Positions 24,200 through 35,700 of a stretch of DNA of 64,000 nt are shown here, piece after piece (the first letter of the stretch is position 1; the number at the start of each line of letters is the position of its first letter). The stretch is taken from the NCBI GenBank assembly GCA_024449915.1, contig JAMZAV010000169.1, positions 310,001 to 374,000 on the forward strand, written 5' to 3'. The notes beneath the pieces were generated by a model, which was given only the letters and a program-made list of their open reading frames with translations, had not been told where the DNA came from and did no database searches. Position numbers and translations under genes: made by a program. The stretch comes from Sweltsa coloradensis. Taxonomy: Eukaryota > Arthropoda > Insecta > Plecoptera > Chloroperlidae.

Positions 24200-25975
24200 C
24201 GAGGGGGGGGGGAGCAGGCTGAGAAATAAGTCAATTCAATCGCAGTTATTTTGTTGCTCTAAGTTTAAAATGTGAGTAGGCCCTACTAAGACAAAATAAA
24301 TCTTACATCTTTTTGCTATTAGTTACTCGTAAACGCCATCTCAGAATTATACAATTTTCTTCATCTTGCAATGAGTTACATATAGAGTATGAACAATTTT
24401 TGGAAATTCACTTAAGCTTCAATTTGCAAGAATTTTAAATATACCAAAAGTAATTAGTAAAAGTAGTAACTTTTGAGGTACGTGTTAATGACATTGAAAA
24501 AAAACACGTTTCTGCCCAACACTGATTCATATAGCCTTCCAACAACTAGTTAATATTACTTCTAAAGCATTGATTACCCAGCAAAGTCATGCAGATTGTA
24601 GATGCTATACATAAATGCATAACCAATTTAAAAAAATCTCGTTTCAATCCAAACCTGATCTGAAAATAATTGTGTTTTCGAGTAAAATCGAAAAATTGAC
24701 ATGCCTCGCCAAGGGCCGTGCCTTTTTAAAGTCGCGTATGACAACATCCGTCTGGTATTACAGAAACGATAAGAAATTCAGCTAATTATTTCTTCGGCTT
24801 TTTTTTTACCTGTGCATTTGGGTAACAAATTAGAGTAAAACTTTTTCTGTTCGCACAGCGTTTAAAAATGTATTAAAGAATTAGAAATCGAGGCACGTAA
24901 AAAATCAAAAGAACTGCGAAGTTTTCTTACATTAAGTATACGTGCAGTCGACAACATACGTTTCCACGAAGAATAGTGAAATGAATAATTGTTTAAAATA
25001 ATATCCCCCCTTAATTTTTATTCTTGAGTTGTTGATTATTGCGATTTGATTGTTAAAACAGTTTTAGCTCAAATCCGATAGGCCTAACAATGTAAAATGT
25101 TTGTAACGTTATCTACCAAAATTATACAAAAATGCTATCGTGAAAAGACAACATGCAATTGTGAGAATTCTTTAATTATTATCTTAATAACAAACAAACA
25201 ATTGTAAAGTATTGTTGGTAAAGTGTTGCCATGACCTTGGGGGGACCAGCCACACCGTGACAGAAGGAGACATAAGAATCAGTTGGTTACGACACAGTTA
25301 CTCTCAACAAACACACGACACTCATCAGTAACTTTACAAGAAGACCATCCTTTATTTGGTGCCTCAATCTCTTGCTTATTTCTTAAAGATTATTATTGTA
25401 ATGCACTGTAAGCTAACATACTTGTAACGCGTTTTCATACAAAAACAACAGCTGACGAAAGTAGAATGGATGTGTTTATTTTTAATTTAAGGTGTTTGTC
25501 GTCTTTGAAATCTTAATCTATTTTGTGTGCGTAAAAGTAGAATTCCCGCTATTTTATCTTACTTCTTACACTGCAAATATTCTACTGTTGCTTTTACCAC
25601 AACTCATATCTAAGTATTAAATAATTGAATAAGTATTTTATTTTATTAGGCATGTGCTTATGTTCGGCATAAATTATTGTATTCTGACAATTAATAAATA
25701 TTCAAAAGAACCGTTGATTCCACGACGAACTCTTTTTGTTGTCATTCACGTATATGAAGATCAATAATATTGTAAAACTCGGGTGTCATCAAATTTATAT
25801 AATTCACCTTTTGGTGGGATTCTATCAGCAGGCTACTATAATTTAATTAATAATAATGAAAATAAAAACATTGGCGGCATTTTGTCATTGCGAGTGTTTT
25901 ATTTTAAATCTCCATCGGTAGCAGCGGTATGGCATTTAGGAACACTCGATCGCATATACTGAAAAAAATTGAGAA
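24200..25975. other. AT-rich stretch without a supported gene
   Basis: No recognisable gene or element. G-rich runs near 24150-24215 and a somewhat GC-richer segment around 25225-25340 are the only compositional features. Confidence 0.5.
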
Positions 25976-25979
25976 ATCT

Positions 25980-26075
25980 TGACGCTTCAGTCAAGATTGT
26001 CTAAGTAGGAACCGAACCACTGGCTGTGCACATTTAAGCTTTGTGCCCTAGCAATGATCAACACCTGTCAACTAT
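25980..26075 (-). mobile_element. tRNA-like SINE head, degenerate
   Basis: The minus strand carries an A-box-like segment near tgctagggcacaaagc and a B-box-like gtggttcggttcc, followed by a cttgactgaagcg remnant of the family core. Strongly diverged. Confidence 0.45.
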
Positions 26076-26079
26076 AAAC

Positions 26080-28480
26080 TAAACAGTGAACAAATCGCCT
26101 CTCTACTCAAAAGAAAATAAACCGTGCATGGTCGAGAAAAGATTTCAAACGTTTAATCGTTGAATTCCCCGCTGTTATCTACGAGCGAAGTACATGGCGC
26201 ATTACGCAATTGTACTGTGTATGTATCAGGCGGACAGAAGTAGGCAGTTACTACTATCTGTTTTAAAATGACAGATGGAAGAAATATTCCAAAGTAAGCG
26301 GTTCGTCTATAATAATGTTACATTTGAAGTACAAAAATCCAAATTATCTGCCAATGATTTTTAATGTGTTGCACTTCTATCCCCATTAAAAAAAAATTAT
26401 CTTCATATCCCCGAATGATTGTCTCTTTCATGATATTTATTGCCAAAGTTATGCAGTGAACCCAATTAATAGCTCCCCAAAACCCCCCAAATTCAAAGGA
26501 AAACAGGGGAATTTCATGAAGGTGTGTGAGAGCACATTATTACTGCAATTGTTGGCAATCAACATAGGAAATTATTTTATTCGTATCTTCTTCTAATTGG
26601 CAAAACTATTTGAGACAATACGAGCGATGTACACATTTATTGGTAGACCGCCAAACTCAAAAGTCACGCACTAAAAGTGCAACATAATTAACTGTTAACC
26701 CAAAAGTTTTCATTCTTTAGAAATACAGAAAAAATAATTAATTGAAATTTGTATTCCAGTGACCTGATCATCTATTAATCACCCCTTAACAACAACTAAC
26801 TTAATTTTCTCTAGAGCCAACATCATTATTACTGTCGTTAAATAGAGGAAAACACAAATATTAATCATGAAATGAAATCAAGATTTCACGACGATATTTC
26901 ACACAAATGCAGTGATAGATGTTGACGTGATAAGAAAGTCACAAGCACGTGAGGACATGTTTTTGAAATGAAATGTTAAGAGCAGGATTGAGGTAAATTA
27001 ATGATGAAACAAGGTGAACAGCAGGGCCCTTTCAATGGGGAAAACTCATCACTGGAGGTAGCAGAGCAAGGGGCTGAATTTAACCTTTTTTTAGCATGCT
27101 ATTGTGTCGTCCAAGAATCAGTTGCGGTTATGGAAATAAATTTAGTAATAACCATTGAAATAAATTACTATCGGTGTTTTTTGTATTATTTATTTATTAT
27201 TTAGATAGTAAAACATTAAATACAAACATTGCATACATTAACCCACTGAGCCCAAGCTTCTCACTGGGTCACAGTAAGGTAAACTATGATTAAAAAATTA
27301 AGATCATATCAGAAGCCAGTTTAAGCACTCGACGAAATGACTGAAGATAATACTGGAATACAATAATACAATCAATTACAAATTACATTCAGATAAATTA
27401 ATGGTAATTTGATGGACCAATATACTATTTTATAGAATCCATTTAAATTAGTAAGTTGTGTGTCCTATACGGGATATAATACCGTACACAAAAACAATAC
27501 ATGAATTAACAATTATTGTAGCCTTCGGCAAATTCGGATAGGAAAAAATAATTGGAAACAAAATTCAATCAAATTTCACACTGGACAACTATGTGACGAA
27601 AAAGTAAATTCAGTAACAGTAATTTGCAATAGTGGTGGTTAAAGAATTGGTGGTTGTAATGGTCGTAGTCTAGTGTTAGTAATGTTGGATTAGAAGTATA
27701 AAGTATATAGTTGAAGTGGTATGGTAGAAGTGGTCAAGTAATTGTTTTAATTTGAAGTGGAATAAGTAGAATTTGCATAAGTATAGGTTGGGGTGGTAGG
27801 GGGGGGGTAGTACGTGACAATATAGTATGTTATGGGTTAAGGAAGTTGTTGACCCTACAAAACAACCCCATACCACACAACAGAATAAACTAACTTCTTA
27901 ACAAGAGCCAAGCCTTGCTTAACAAGAGAAATTCCATTCGAAATCGGTATTGCTCTGTCCAAGGCCTTGTCTTATTATCATTGAGAATACTTGCGATGTG
28001 TTTGTGTGAGTAGTGTGGAAACATACGGGCAACCCAAACATACATACACGCATGCAATATTACGGTGCCCATTGTCGAGGTAGCTCTGAAAGACTTTATT
28101 GCCATGTTTGCGTCTTCGAAATGCAAACAAGCCTTTCAATGCCAATGTCACGGCGTCGGCTAACATTCCACAGAATAGGTTTCTGGTCGACACGCCTAGA
28201 GCTAGTTTAGCATTTGCAAATATTGCGTTTCCGTTTATGTTGATTTTCAAACCAGAAACATTTATTTTCCGAGGGTTAAATTTAAGATGCCGACTCGATG
28301 ATATTAGCATTGATCTCAAAAATCCGTAAACTTTGAGTTGTTAGCAATTATGAAAAATATATTATCATTTGATAAAGTAAGTTTTCTTAAGTGAACGTTT
28401 AATATTGCATATCGATTATTTCAGTGCTAAAGATGAATTATTTCGATCGACAAGCTGACTACGAAGTTCATTCAATCGAT
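26080..28480. other. Stretch without a supported gene; G/T-rich segment at 27630-27830
   Basis: AT-rich DNA. Between about 27630 and 27830 the plus strand is almost purely G, T and A with repeated gtggt/agtggt strings, a degenerate simple-sequence tract. The open frames near 27890-28330 on both strands overlap each other and show no motif. Confidence 0.5.
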
Positions 28481-28495
28481 ACAAGAATTATTTTA

Positions 28496-28752
28496 TTATA
28501 CACCAGAACTTTTTAACCGAAATATATTAAAACAAAACCACTCAACTGAACAATACACGGTTAAAAATTATCCACACAAACTCACCCGTTGCGTTATATT
28601 TCTGCCACATCCGTGGCCTTCCTCAGACGCGAGGTAACTGATATAACCTCGCGTCTGAGGAAGGCCACGGATGTGGCAGAAATATAACGCAACGGGTGAG
28701 TTTGTGTGGATAATTTTTAACCGTGTATTGTTCAGTTGAGTGGTTTTGTTTT
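28496..28752. mobile_element. Perfect palindromic foldback insertion (possible Penelope-like origin)
   Basis: The arms 28527-28635 and 28646-28754 are exact inverted complements over 109 bp with a 10-base loop. The 13-bp direct repeat aagaattatttta flanks the unit at 28483-28495 and 28753-28765, consistent with a target-site duplication. Each arm contains ctgagga, a small hairpin (gccac-ggat-gtggc) and gaaa. This resembles the CUGANGA and GAAA core strands around stem II of hammerhead ribozymes, which are known from the terminal repeats of Penelope-like elements. A cleavage triplet and closing stems were not identified. The inverted-terminal arrangement also fits that class, but the assignment is inference. 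Confidence 0.7.
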
Positions 28753-29389
28753 AAGAATTATTTTAGTATGCATTCTTAAAGGCAAATTTCACAACATGAC
28801 TTTTTATTTGCACTTCTTATAGTAAATGTGAAAATGATCCGAGATCTTTCACTGTCTTCTCAGTCAAGAAAGTCAAATCATAGAAACTCAATAATATTAT
28901 CCGTTTTTATTTATTGTATATTGCACATTCGTTGTATAATAATTAGTAACTATAATGTAATGCATCTGAGGTAATACTTTTTCCAATTTTTTTGTATTAC
29001 TTACCATAGCCTCAACACAATCTGGTGTAAATATAAACGTTGGTTTATGTAAAGTTTCTAATTTATACGTTTTATTGTGTATGCTGCTGCTGTTGTCAGT
29101 TAGTTATGCTATTTTTTTTTTAAATTTTTTAATCAGAGAAGTATATAAAAGTGTATTTTTTTTATTAGTTGCAATAATTTAATTTGAATGTTATTTACAA
29201 TAATTTGCTGGCAGCTGACTCTTTTTATTAAAAGTACCGGTAATATATGTGATACATGTCAAGGCTATATTTTCCGTTGTAATAACTATACAAATTACAT
29301 ATTTTTATCTTTTCTAAAGGTTACACTCTGACACAACACGTTTCCAAATTATAACAGGTCTAGTGCATAACCTCTAACGTTTTCGTAAA

Positions 29390-29640
29390 GATGCACGCTT
29401 TAGGGTACACATCAAAGCTAACCGATGTGACCCTCTACAGGTGACTATACCTAGTTAGGTTGAGTTAGGACAATTATGAAGGGATGTTCGAGCACTCAAT
29501 CATCATCATTCGCATTAACGACTGAGGAAAACCTCAGAAAAAACTACAGTCATGATTGCCGGTCTCGACGGGATTCGAATCCGGGACCTTCGAATCAGAG
29601 TCTCGGGCTTTACGCTTGAGCCTCTCCTGTCGTTGTCCAG
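29390..29640 (-). mobile_element. tRNA-derived SINE, near full length, tail type B
   Basis: On the minus strand the head has ctcaagcgtaaagcccgaga and a B-box-like ggattcgaatccc. The core has gagaccggcaatcatgact and a gaggttttcctcagtcgtta segment. The 3' end is gagggtcacatcggttagct followed by gtgtaccctaaagcgtgc. The head and core match the copy at 58116, while the tail matches the copy at 57795. The copy ends about 100 bp upstream of the candidate first exon. Confidence 0.75.
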
Positions 29641-29740
29641 TGCTCGAGCATGCACCATGCAGGCAATGCCAACACAACAGAATAAAGAAATAATGCGTAT
29701 ACAATCACATATTTAACAACGCGCACTCAACATTGCATGA

Positions 29741-29851
29741 ACGGACTTTGGACTCGGTCACGTGTGCTGACATAATTGGTGTCTTGGAGTCGCACAGTCT
29801 GGTTGAGAGCGGTGGGGACGGTAGTGTGGAATACCTGATCAAATCGTCCAG
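29741..29851 (+). other. Candidate 5' untranslated exon (start uncertain)
   Basis: A GC-balanced, CpG-containing segment with a cacgtg E-box ends in a consensus splice donor, ccag|gtaaga, with GT at 29852-29853. It has no long open frame, so it would be an untranslated leader exon. The transcription start cannot be fixed; an initiator-like cacagtct lies near 29790. It is followed after 94 bp by a strong acceptor, so donor and acceptor would define a short intron of a size common in insects. Confidence 0.45.
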
Positions 29852-29945
29852 GTAAGAAAAGCGGACAGTATAGGTTAGAGTTAAGAAATCATATTTCCGA
29901 TTGATACAATTAATAGCTTATATGTTTGTTCCCATTTCCCCCTAG

Positions 29946-30262
29946 ATTTAGAACATACTAGTGGAAGAGCAATGCACTCCTTCGCACAGGTTCATACACA
30001 ACTCCCATGGAATCGCACTTACGACAACAAAGCATTACACGGTGTTGTTTGGCAACCTACACGACCACGACCACAATGTCGTTAAAGGGGTTTGTGTATT
30101 CCCTCCCTACACCCTCAATAGCCTTGAGTCGGCTGCCAGTGTGTTGCGTCTTGTTTACAGTGTTGTTGGTTTGCAAAAGAGGTCAGCGTCAGTTTCACTG
30201 CAACTCGAGTCACGTTACCACGTTCTGCGATGTCCTCGTGCCTTCGGTGAGGAGAAAACCAG
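29946..30262 (+). other. Candidate internal exon, 317 nt
   Basis: The acceptor is tgtttgttcccatttccccctag, a long pyrimidine tract ending at 29945. The donor is accag|gtaatc, with GT at 30263-30264. Composition is clearly richer in G+C than the flanks. The upstream neighbour is the leader-like segment ending at 29851. The first ATG at 29972 opens a 37-codon upstream frame. A longer frame starts at 30007 and continues to the donor. The exon is either the first coding exon or a second untranslated exon. Confidence 0.5.
30007..30262 (+). CDS. Possible amino-terminal coding segment with hydrophobic signal or anchor
   Basis: The frame from the ATG at 30007 has a second in-frame ATG at 30076 in a good context (ccacaATGtcg). 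From there it reads MSLKGFVYSLPTPSIALS, then a hydrophobic stretch LPVCCVLFTVLLVC, then KRGQRQFHCNSSHVTTFCDV with a potential N-glycosylation site (NSS) and two cysteines. This looks like a signal peptide or signal anchor followed by an extracellular segment. The donor at 30263 interrupts a codon after its first base (phase 1), a phase often seen after signal-peptide exons. No downstream exon in matching phase was found, and the exon at 48213 meets a stop in that phase. Without an identified family the coding claim is tentative. Confidence 0.3.
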
Positions 30263-30482
30263 GTAATCTACAACACACAAATACACACATATCTGTAATC
30301 CAATAGTTAATAATTTTATTAGGGATACCTTATAAGACACATAACATGGTTCTTACAAGTAGAACCAATTCCGGGTTCAATATTCACGGAATTTTGAATT
30401 TACACCGGGCGTAAGCTTAGCCATTGATAATACCGCGTAACCTTGATTACAAAGTAACCTATTATTATATTATTATTACTAT

Positions 30483-30915
30483 TATTATGGTGTGGCTCGT
30501 TGGTCTTGTGGTTAGCGTCTCTGCTTCCAATGCAGCAGGTCCAGGGTTCGATTCCCTCTAAAGTCAGAAGTTTTTAACTTCTGATTTGGACTTAAGACCA
30601 TCAGTTCTTGTCTTAGGAATTTGTAAACGGTGACTTTGGAGCCGTCCTATCAACGAGGCACATATTAAATTTAGAGTTGTTTTAAATCGGCCATGTTGAT
30701 TCTAGCGTTTATCCGCGGGTGTTCGCACTGTCATTACCACTGATTGCTATATTTTCTATTGAAATATATCGATCTTTGGCTGGTTATCGCTCACTCGTCA
30801 ATTGCGTCGGGGTCTAAGGGGTTGGCTTGGTCGTTTTGGTTCACTGTCCCCCACTGAAAATTAGTTATATGACTGGGTGGTTAGACTCTAAATAAGAATT
30901 TATTTTATTTGTTTA
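30483..30915 (+). mobile_element. tRNA-derived SINE, second family
   Basis: The head ttggtcttgtggttagcgtc, then ctgcttccaatgcagcagg and a good B box (ggttcgattcc), looks like a tRNA; the loop ttccaat would place CCA at the anticodon. The acceptor ends do not pair and a long unrelated body follows, ending in gactgggtggttagactcta and an AT tail. A second head occurs at 57190. It is a SINE, not a tRNA gene. Confidence 0.65.
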
Positions 30916-30984
30916 TTTTACCAAAATATATTCTTGCATTTTTCGATAATCAAATAACAATCAAATAAACCAATATTTGTATCT

Positions 30985-31185
30985 CTATTCAATATCGTTG
31001 GGGTTATGGTGATTGTAATGTGTATGCCCGATGTCTGCTGTGTCAGTGTGTTTTGTTGATGGCTGAGGAGTGAAGACTTGATCCCAGCAGTTGCAACTGA
31101 AGACAACCTAGGTAAAAACTTTCAGTCAGGATTGCCGGTGGCGGGATTCAAACCGAGACCTCCCGAATCATAGTCTGTGTGCATT
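30985..31185 (-). mobile_element. tRNA-derived SINE copy
   Basis: The minus strand has gattcgggaggtctcggttt, gaatcccgccaccggcaatc and ctgactgaaagttttta in the family order, then a ttgtcttcagttgcaac segment. The 3' part beyond the core is diverged and not assignable to tail type A or B. Confidence 0.65.
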
Positions 31186-31584
31186 TTAATTAATAACCAA
31201 TTTATAGTAAACTTTTTTCTCCTATAACTTCATCGATATTTGCAAACTTTTATGGGCAAATATTTTACTCTATACATAATTATGATTAATTATATGTGTT
31301 TTACGATAAATAATGTGAATGGCTTATACTGTGCATGCAGTTGTAGTGAACAGCAGCAATACACGCTTATGATTTTCGTAATTCATTCACCACAACTCGT
31401 TACTTTCCTTTTCTATTTTGTGTGTGTTTTTGTCACGATTTTTTTTTTACACCAGAAGTTGTATACATTGTTCTCCGAAAACTTCAGACATGACATCAAA
31501 ACCATAGTTTTTTACGGTAATATAATAAAGTAGGGCCTAGTATAATAAAGTTATTATTATATGAGCGATATCAAAATACCGTGT

Positions 31585-31835
31585 TGGTTTTGAAGCGTTT
31601 CTGAACTACTGGCTAGCACAGGTTGCAAGGATGCTAGTTCGATGCCCTCAGACGCAGATAATATATTGCACTTACCCTCCGATCTGTTATCTATGCCTCA
31701 GACTTGCCTGCTCAATGCCCCAACACATAATGAACCATTAGACTTTAGAGGGCTGCATTGTACCCAATAGCAGGGTTCCGGTATTCAGGTTTGAGGTTAT
31801 CGGCCTCTCATGGGGGGTGTTGCCGGATACATTTT
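31585..31835 (+). mobile_element. Possible SINE, diverged
   Basis: Contains tactggctagcacaggttgc and a B-box-like ctagttcgatgccct, followed by about 170 bp of non-coding body. The organisation is SINE-like, but no second copy is visible in the window, so the call is weak. Confidence 0.3.
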
Positions 31836-32582
31836 TCTACAATTTTGCCTAAAATAAAAATTAGTTGTATTCACAAGTTGGTGTTTTTTTTTTTTTTTCC
31901 CGCAGACATCGGTATTTATATTTCTTAACGTATATTGCGACCGTATTGTTATTTACATTTCTTATGTCTTTCAGGAGCTTTGTTTATTTGCATGAAGCTA
32001 TTAAATGATAATCCTCATAGTATTTTTTTTATAGAAAATAGTATTGTTAAGTGTTCGAGTCTGTGAAACGTTAAGTTTTTATTAAATAGGTAATATCCGG
32101 TATTAAAAATACTTGTTAATCACATTATCTACTATTTGGAACTATCAAATAATCCTCGTACGTAATATGACTTTTACTACCCGGTGACAAAATATATTCC
32201 GAATTAAATATCTAACGCAAACTTCATAATTGGTTGAAACGGTTGAAACAATCGGCACGAACAGAATTCTCTTTTAAAAAAACAACACAGAACAAACAAT
32301 TTACAGCGGTAAATATGAAAGATTTGCGTGAGCGGCTGCACTGAGGTTACAAAGATGGGATGAGTTATTGTGATATTAATTCCACTTTATAATGTGTATG
32401 TTCCACCATGCAAGGAACTTAAAAATCGCGTTTCCTATGAATGGGGGGCAGGGAATCAGTCTTGCTTTTGCTGCAGACATCTCGTCATTTGTCACTGACT
32501 GCGGCCATTAATAACTCTAGTACGAGCTGGGGTGGTCGATTGTTACGCGCACACACAGGGGTGGTTGCGTGCCCTGGCCGCC

Positions 32583-32735
32583 ATGTCTGCAGACCTTCTT
32601 TGTGATATTTGCCTATTTCAGACTGTTACAAGGATGATTTATCGAGCTGCAAGTGTAGGAATGCTACGTATTAGCTTTGCTATCTTGGCTCTAGTGTTCG
32701 CAATGATGGAATTGTTCTCAGCCGGAGGGAAATAG
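32583..32735 (+). CDS. Candidate 50-residue membrane microprotein
   Basis: The start is in a textbook context, gccgccATGt. The 50-codon frame reads MSADLLCDICLFQTVTRMIY, then RAASVGMLRISFAILALVFA and MMELFSAGGK, ending with TAG at 32733-32735. Residues about 25-45 form one hydrophobic helix, so the product would be a single-pass membrane peptide with a short cysteine-containing amino end. It lies in a GC-richer, repeat-free block (about 32430-32760). Upstream there is also ctgcggccattaataactc, a homeodomain-type string. Nothing proves translation. The block could instead be a regulatory element or an exon of a larger gene. Confidence 0.3.
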   Translation: MSADLLCDICLFQTVTRMIYRAASVGMLRISFAILALVFAMMELFSAGGK

Positions 32736-32799
32736 CCGAAGCGGCAACGTTGAAATTAATCAGTGCACGTTTCGTGAATTTCTTTTAAAACATGCGCGT

Positions 32800-35700
32800 A
32801 TGTGTATGTGTATGTGTGGAAAGGAAGTACGTTGGTTTAAAAGAAGGCAGGCGTGCTCTCTCTATACGCATTAATTCAATTTACTCACGTCACATTGAAG
32901 CATATGTTTGCTATTTTACATAATGTAACATTGAAATATGAATGAATCTTTCATTGCACATTTCCATACATTTTTGGATAAAATATTTAAGAAATATACT
33001 TTTAATTATTTAGATCTCGTCAAAAAGATCAAAATAACGAAAATAATTCTATAATATTACAGTCTGATTTGAAAATATTGAAGGTCAGCTATGATGAGCT
33101 GATGTTCATTAATCAATATCAGCGATTACAAAAAGTTTTTATTTTTTTATTTTTACAAAAATATGATTATTTATGATTGCAGGAATACGATTACGCTAAA
33201 CAACAAATCAGGATAACTACAAGTCAGAATCTCGGTGTTTTAAATAGAACCCATGTGTATTATTTTGATTTTATTATAGAATAAAATTTTGCAGTTCACA
33301 TTGAATTCACGCTCGAGCTGTATAAGTTAAGAAAATTCATGATATAACAATTCGTCAAGCAAGGACAGTTAGGGGCCTCCGCCATCTTTGCTTAGCGCTC
33401 TAGCATCCCTCTTTTTGCTCTCACTACCCATGATCCTATCTCATTTCCGCCCAAAGCCTGGCTGACTTGTCGGGCCGACTTTGTTTTCTCGATTTGATGG
33501 ACATGAGAATGGAAGGTTGTGCAAGGGATTTATTCATGAGAGTAGGCTTATACCTAAGAAGAGACTTGCCAAGTGATTTTTTAGCAGAAGGACGGTTTTA
33601 AAGTTCAATCTGAACTCCATCAGTTTCTTTTTGTAGATTTGATTTCCCAACCCCATCGAATACACCTTGATGCATCATAGCCATTTCAAAGAAACCAAAC
33701 AGAATTTCAACGGTGTCTATACTATCAATAATGCATGCTGTTTTATATGAAAAATGGGTGCATGGGAATAGTAAAAAATAATATGTCCTCCGTCTTTGAC
33801 TTATATTTTTATTGTTGGTTTCTAGCAATGATACTAAAAACATAAACACAACAACAATAACCATTTAGCAAATATTTTCTAAGCTTGATACATACGCCAC
33901 AATGGCAAATAAGTAGATATATAATGATAATTTTACAATTGAACAAGTGTTAATCAATCTTATTGCAATTTATGTTTCACCTTTCTTCAACTAAATTTAG
34001 CAATCGGCCAAATTATTTATATGTTTTGCGTGCACTCACACAACAGTCCGTATTGTCTATGTATCATTAGACCCTACTTTTGGAATAAACATAGGTAAAT
34101 CATAATTTCAACCTTGCTTTGAAGCCAATGTATATTTTGATATTTGGGTTTGTCCTTAAACCACACAAAGGCGACAAACGATTTTAATTTCACGAATACT
34201 TATTGTGTGTTGATATTTCATGTTTGTATTTTAAAGAGTGTTCAAATTATATTTACCCAAATTTGTTTGTTAAAAAGTGTTTTAATGAACAAGTTTAATT
34301 TCTCATGTGTGTGTTGTGGTTCTTGACTGTTTCGCAGTTTGTGAGTGTGCGAGTCTATTCCAGAATGGTGTTAAAAGCTTATCGAGTAGGGCCTATCTTG
34401 CGATACGGATAGATAATTCGTAAGTGGATAGGTTTATCGTATTTGTAGGTTTTGTCACGTATTTTTCTTACGTAATTACAGAAGATTTCGACGTCTTTCC
34501 TCCGCAAAGCTTTGGGGTGTTTTTGTCTTTCAAGGGGGGCTCTTAGATCGAAGAAATAGAGAAATCTTGAAAATGGATAGAATATAAAAAGAAAGGTTTT
34601 GCAAAGAGATCAAAAATCGTTTTGGGTCATCCATGAGAAAGTTTTCTCGGTCTGAAAGAAGATTGAGGGGGTTTACTGCGCTTGTGTTTTTATGTCGGGA
34701 GCTGGGAGCGGCTGTATTTTTTTAAAACTAATATCCTCGATATATTCTTACGTCAAAAGTCAATGGGAGATTGTCATTTTTTTACAATTTCGCAAACTGT
34801 AATGGTAAAGTTTCTTCGTTCCAAAATACACTGAGAATCATTTTTATTCCAGCCCCATTTTTCATCAGCAAATAAAAATGTAGCATATACATTTCATACC
34901 TAACAGCTCTATCACTTCTTCAGAAATACAGTTCTTCTTTGAACTGTACGAGGAAGGAAAGTGAGATTATATGCTTTCAGTTTATTTATTATTTTCGCCT
35001 ACTATTCATTTTTACAACAATACATTGCTGTATACATATATAATAATGGATGCAATCTTACACATATTTTGTATATTTATACACAACAGTCAATAATAAT
35101 AATTAATACGAATATTATTATTATTATAATTAATATAATTTATAGTACGACAAGTTTTAATTAATATTCTTATTTTGCAAATTTCTTAAAAACTGTTCAT
35201 TAAACTTTGTATTTTGTTTCGTTGATACAATAATATGAACATATTATGCACCTATGTGAACGTAGGATAACACAAGTCAGAGACGTTGCATTTATCTTGC
35301 CCAGCACCTCTCTTGCGGTCAGGAATCACCCAAACGCCATGGACGGTACTACCCCTTGTCAGTCTTCATGACCCGGAAATAACATTTCATTGCGCATGGA
35401 ATAATTTGCAAGCTACTAAAATCTAGTTACGATTGCAAAATTACAGTACAATTTGAGACGCCCCATTTTTATTTGATCCTTGACAATTCGCTTTAATACT
35501 GTAATATATCAAATAATTGGAGTTCAGTTATGTTTAGTACTGAAATTGGTTGATAACGTTTAATGTCATCGTGTATTGGTAGTTGGTACCGATAATAATA
35601 TGTTTTAGTTGGCTTGGGTCGGTATTATTATGACCTACCTTTTTAGACAAGTTAGCGTAAATAGCGTAAATTTTCATTGTCGGATATGGTATGAATACTT

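Noticed and set aside
27978..28329. Overlapping frames of 113, 78, 76 and 65 codons on both strands
   Set aside because: They mutually shadow each other; none shows a motif, splice pair or composition shift that would single it out.
30483..30560. A tRNA gene, possibly tRNA-Trp
   Set aside because: A and B boxes and a 7-base loop are present, but the acceptor arms do not pair and a second diverged copy with the same downstream hairpin exists at 57190, so it is a SINE head.
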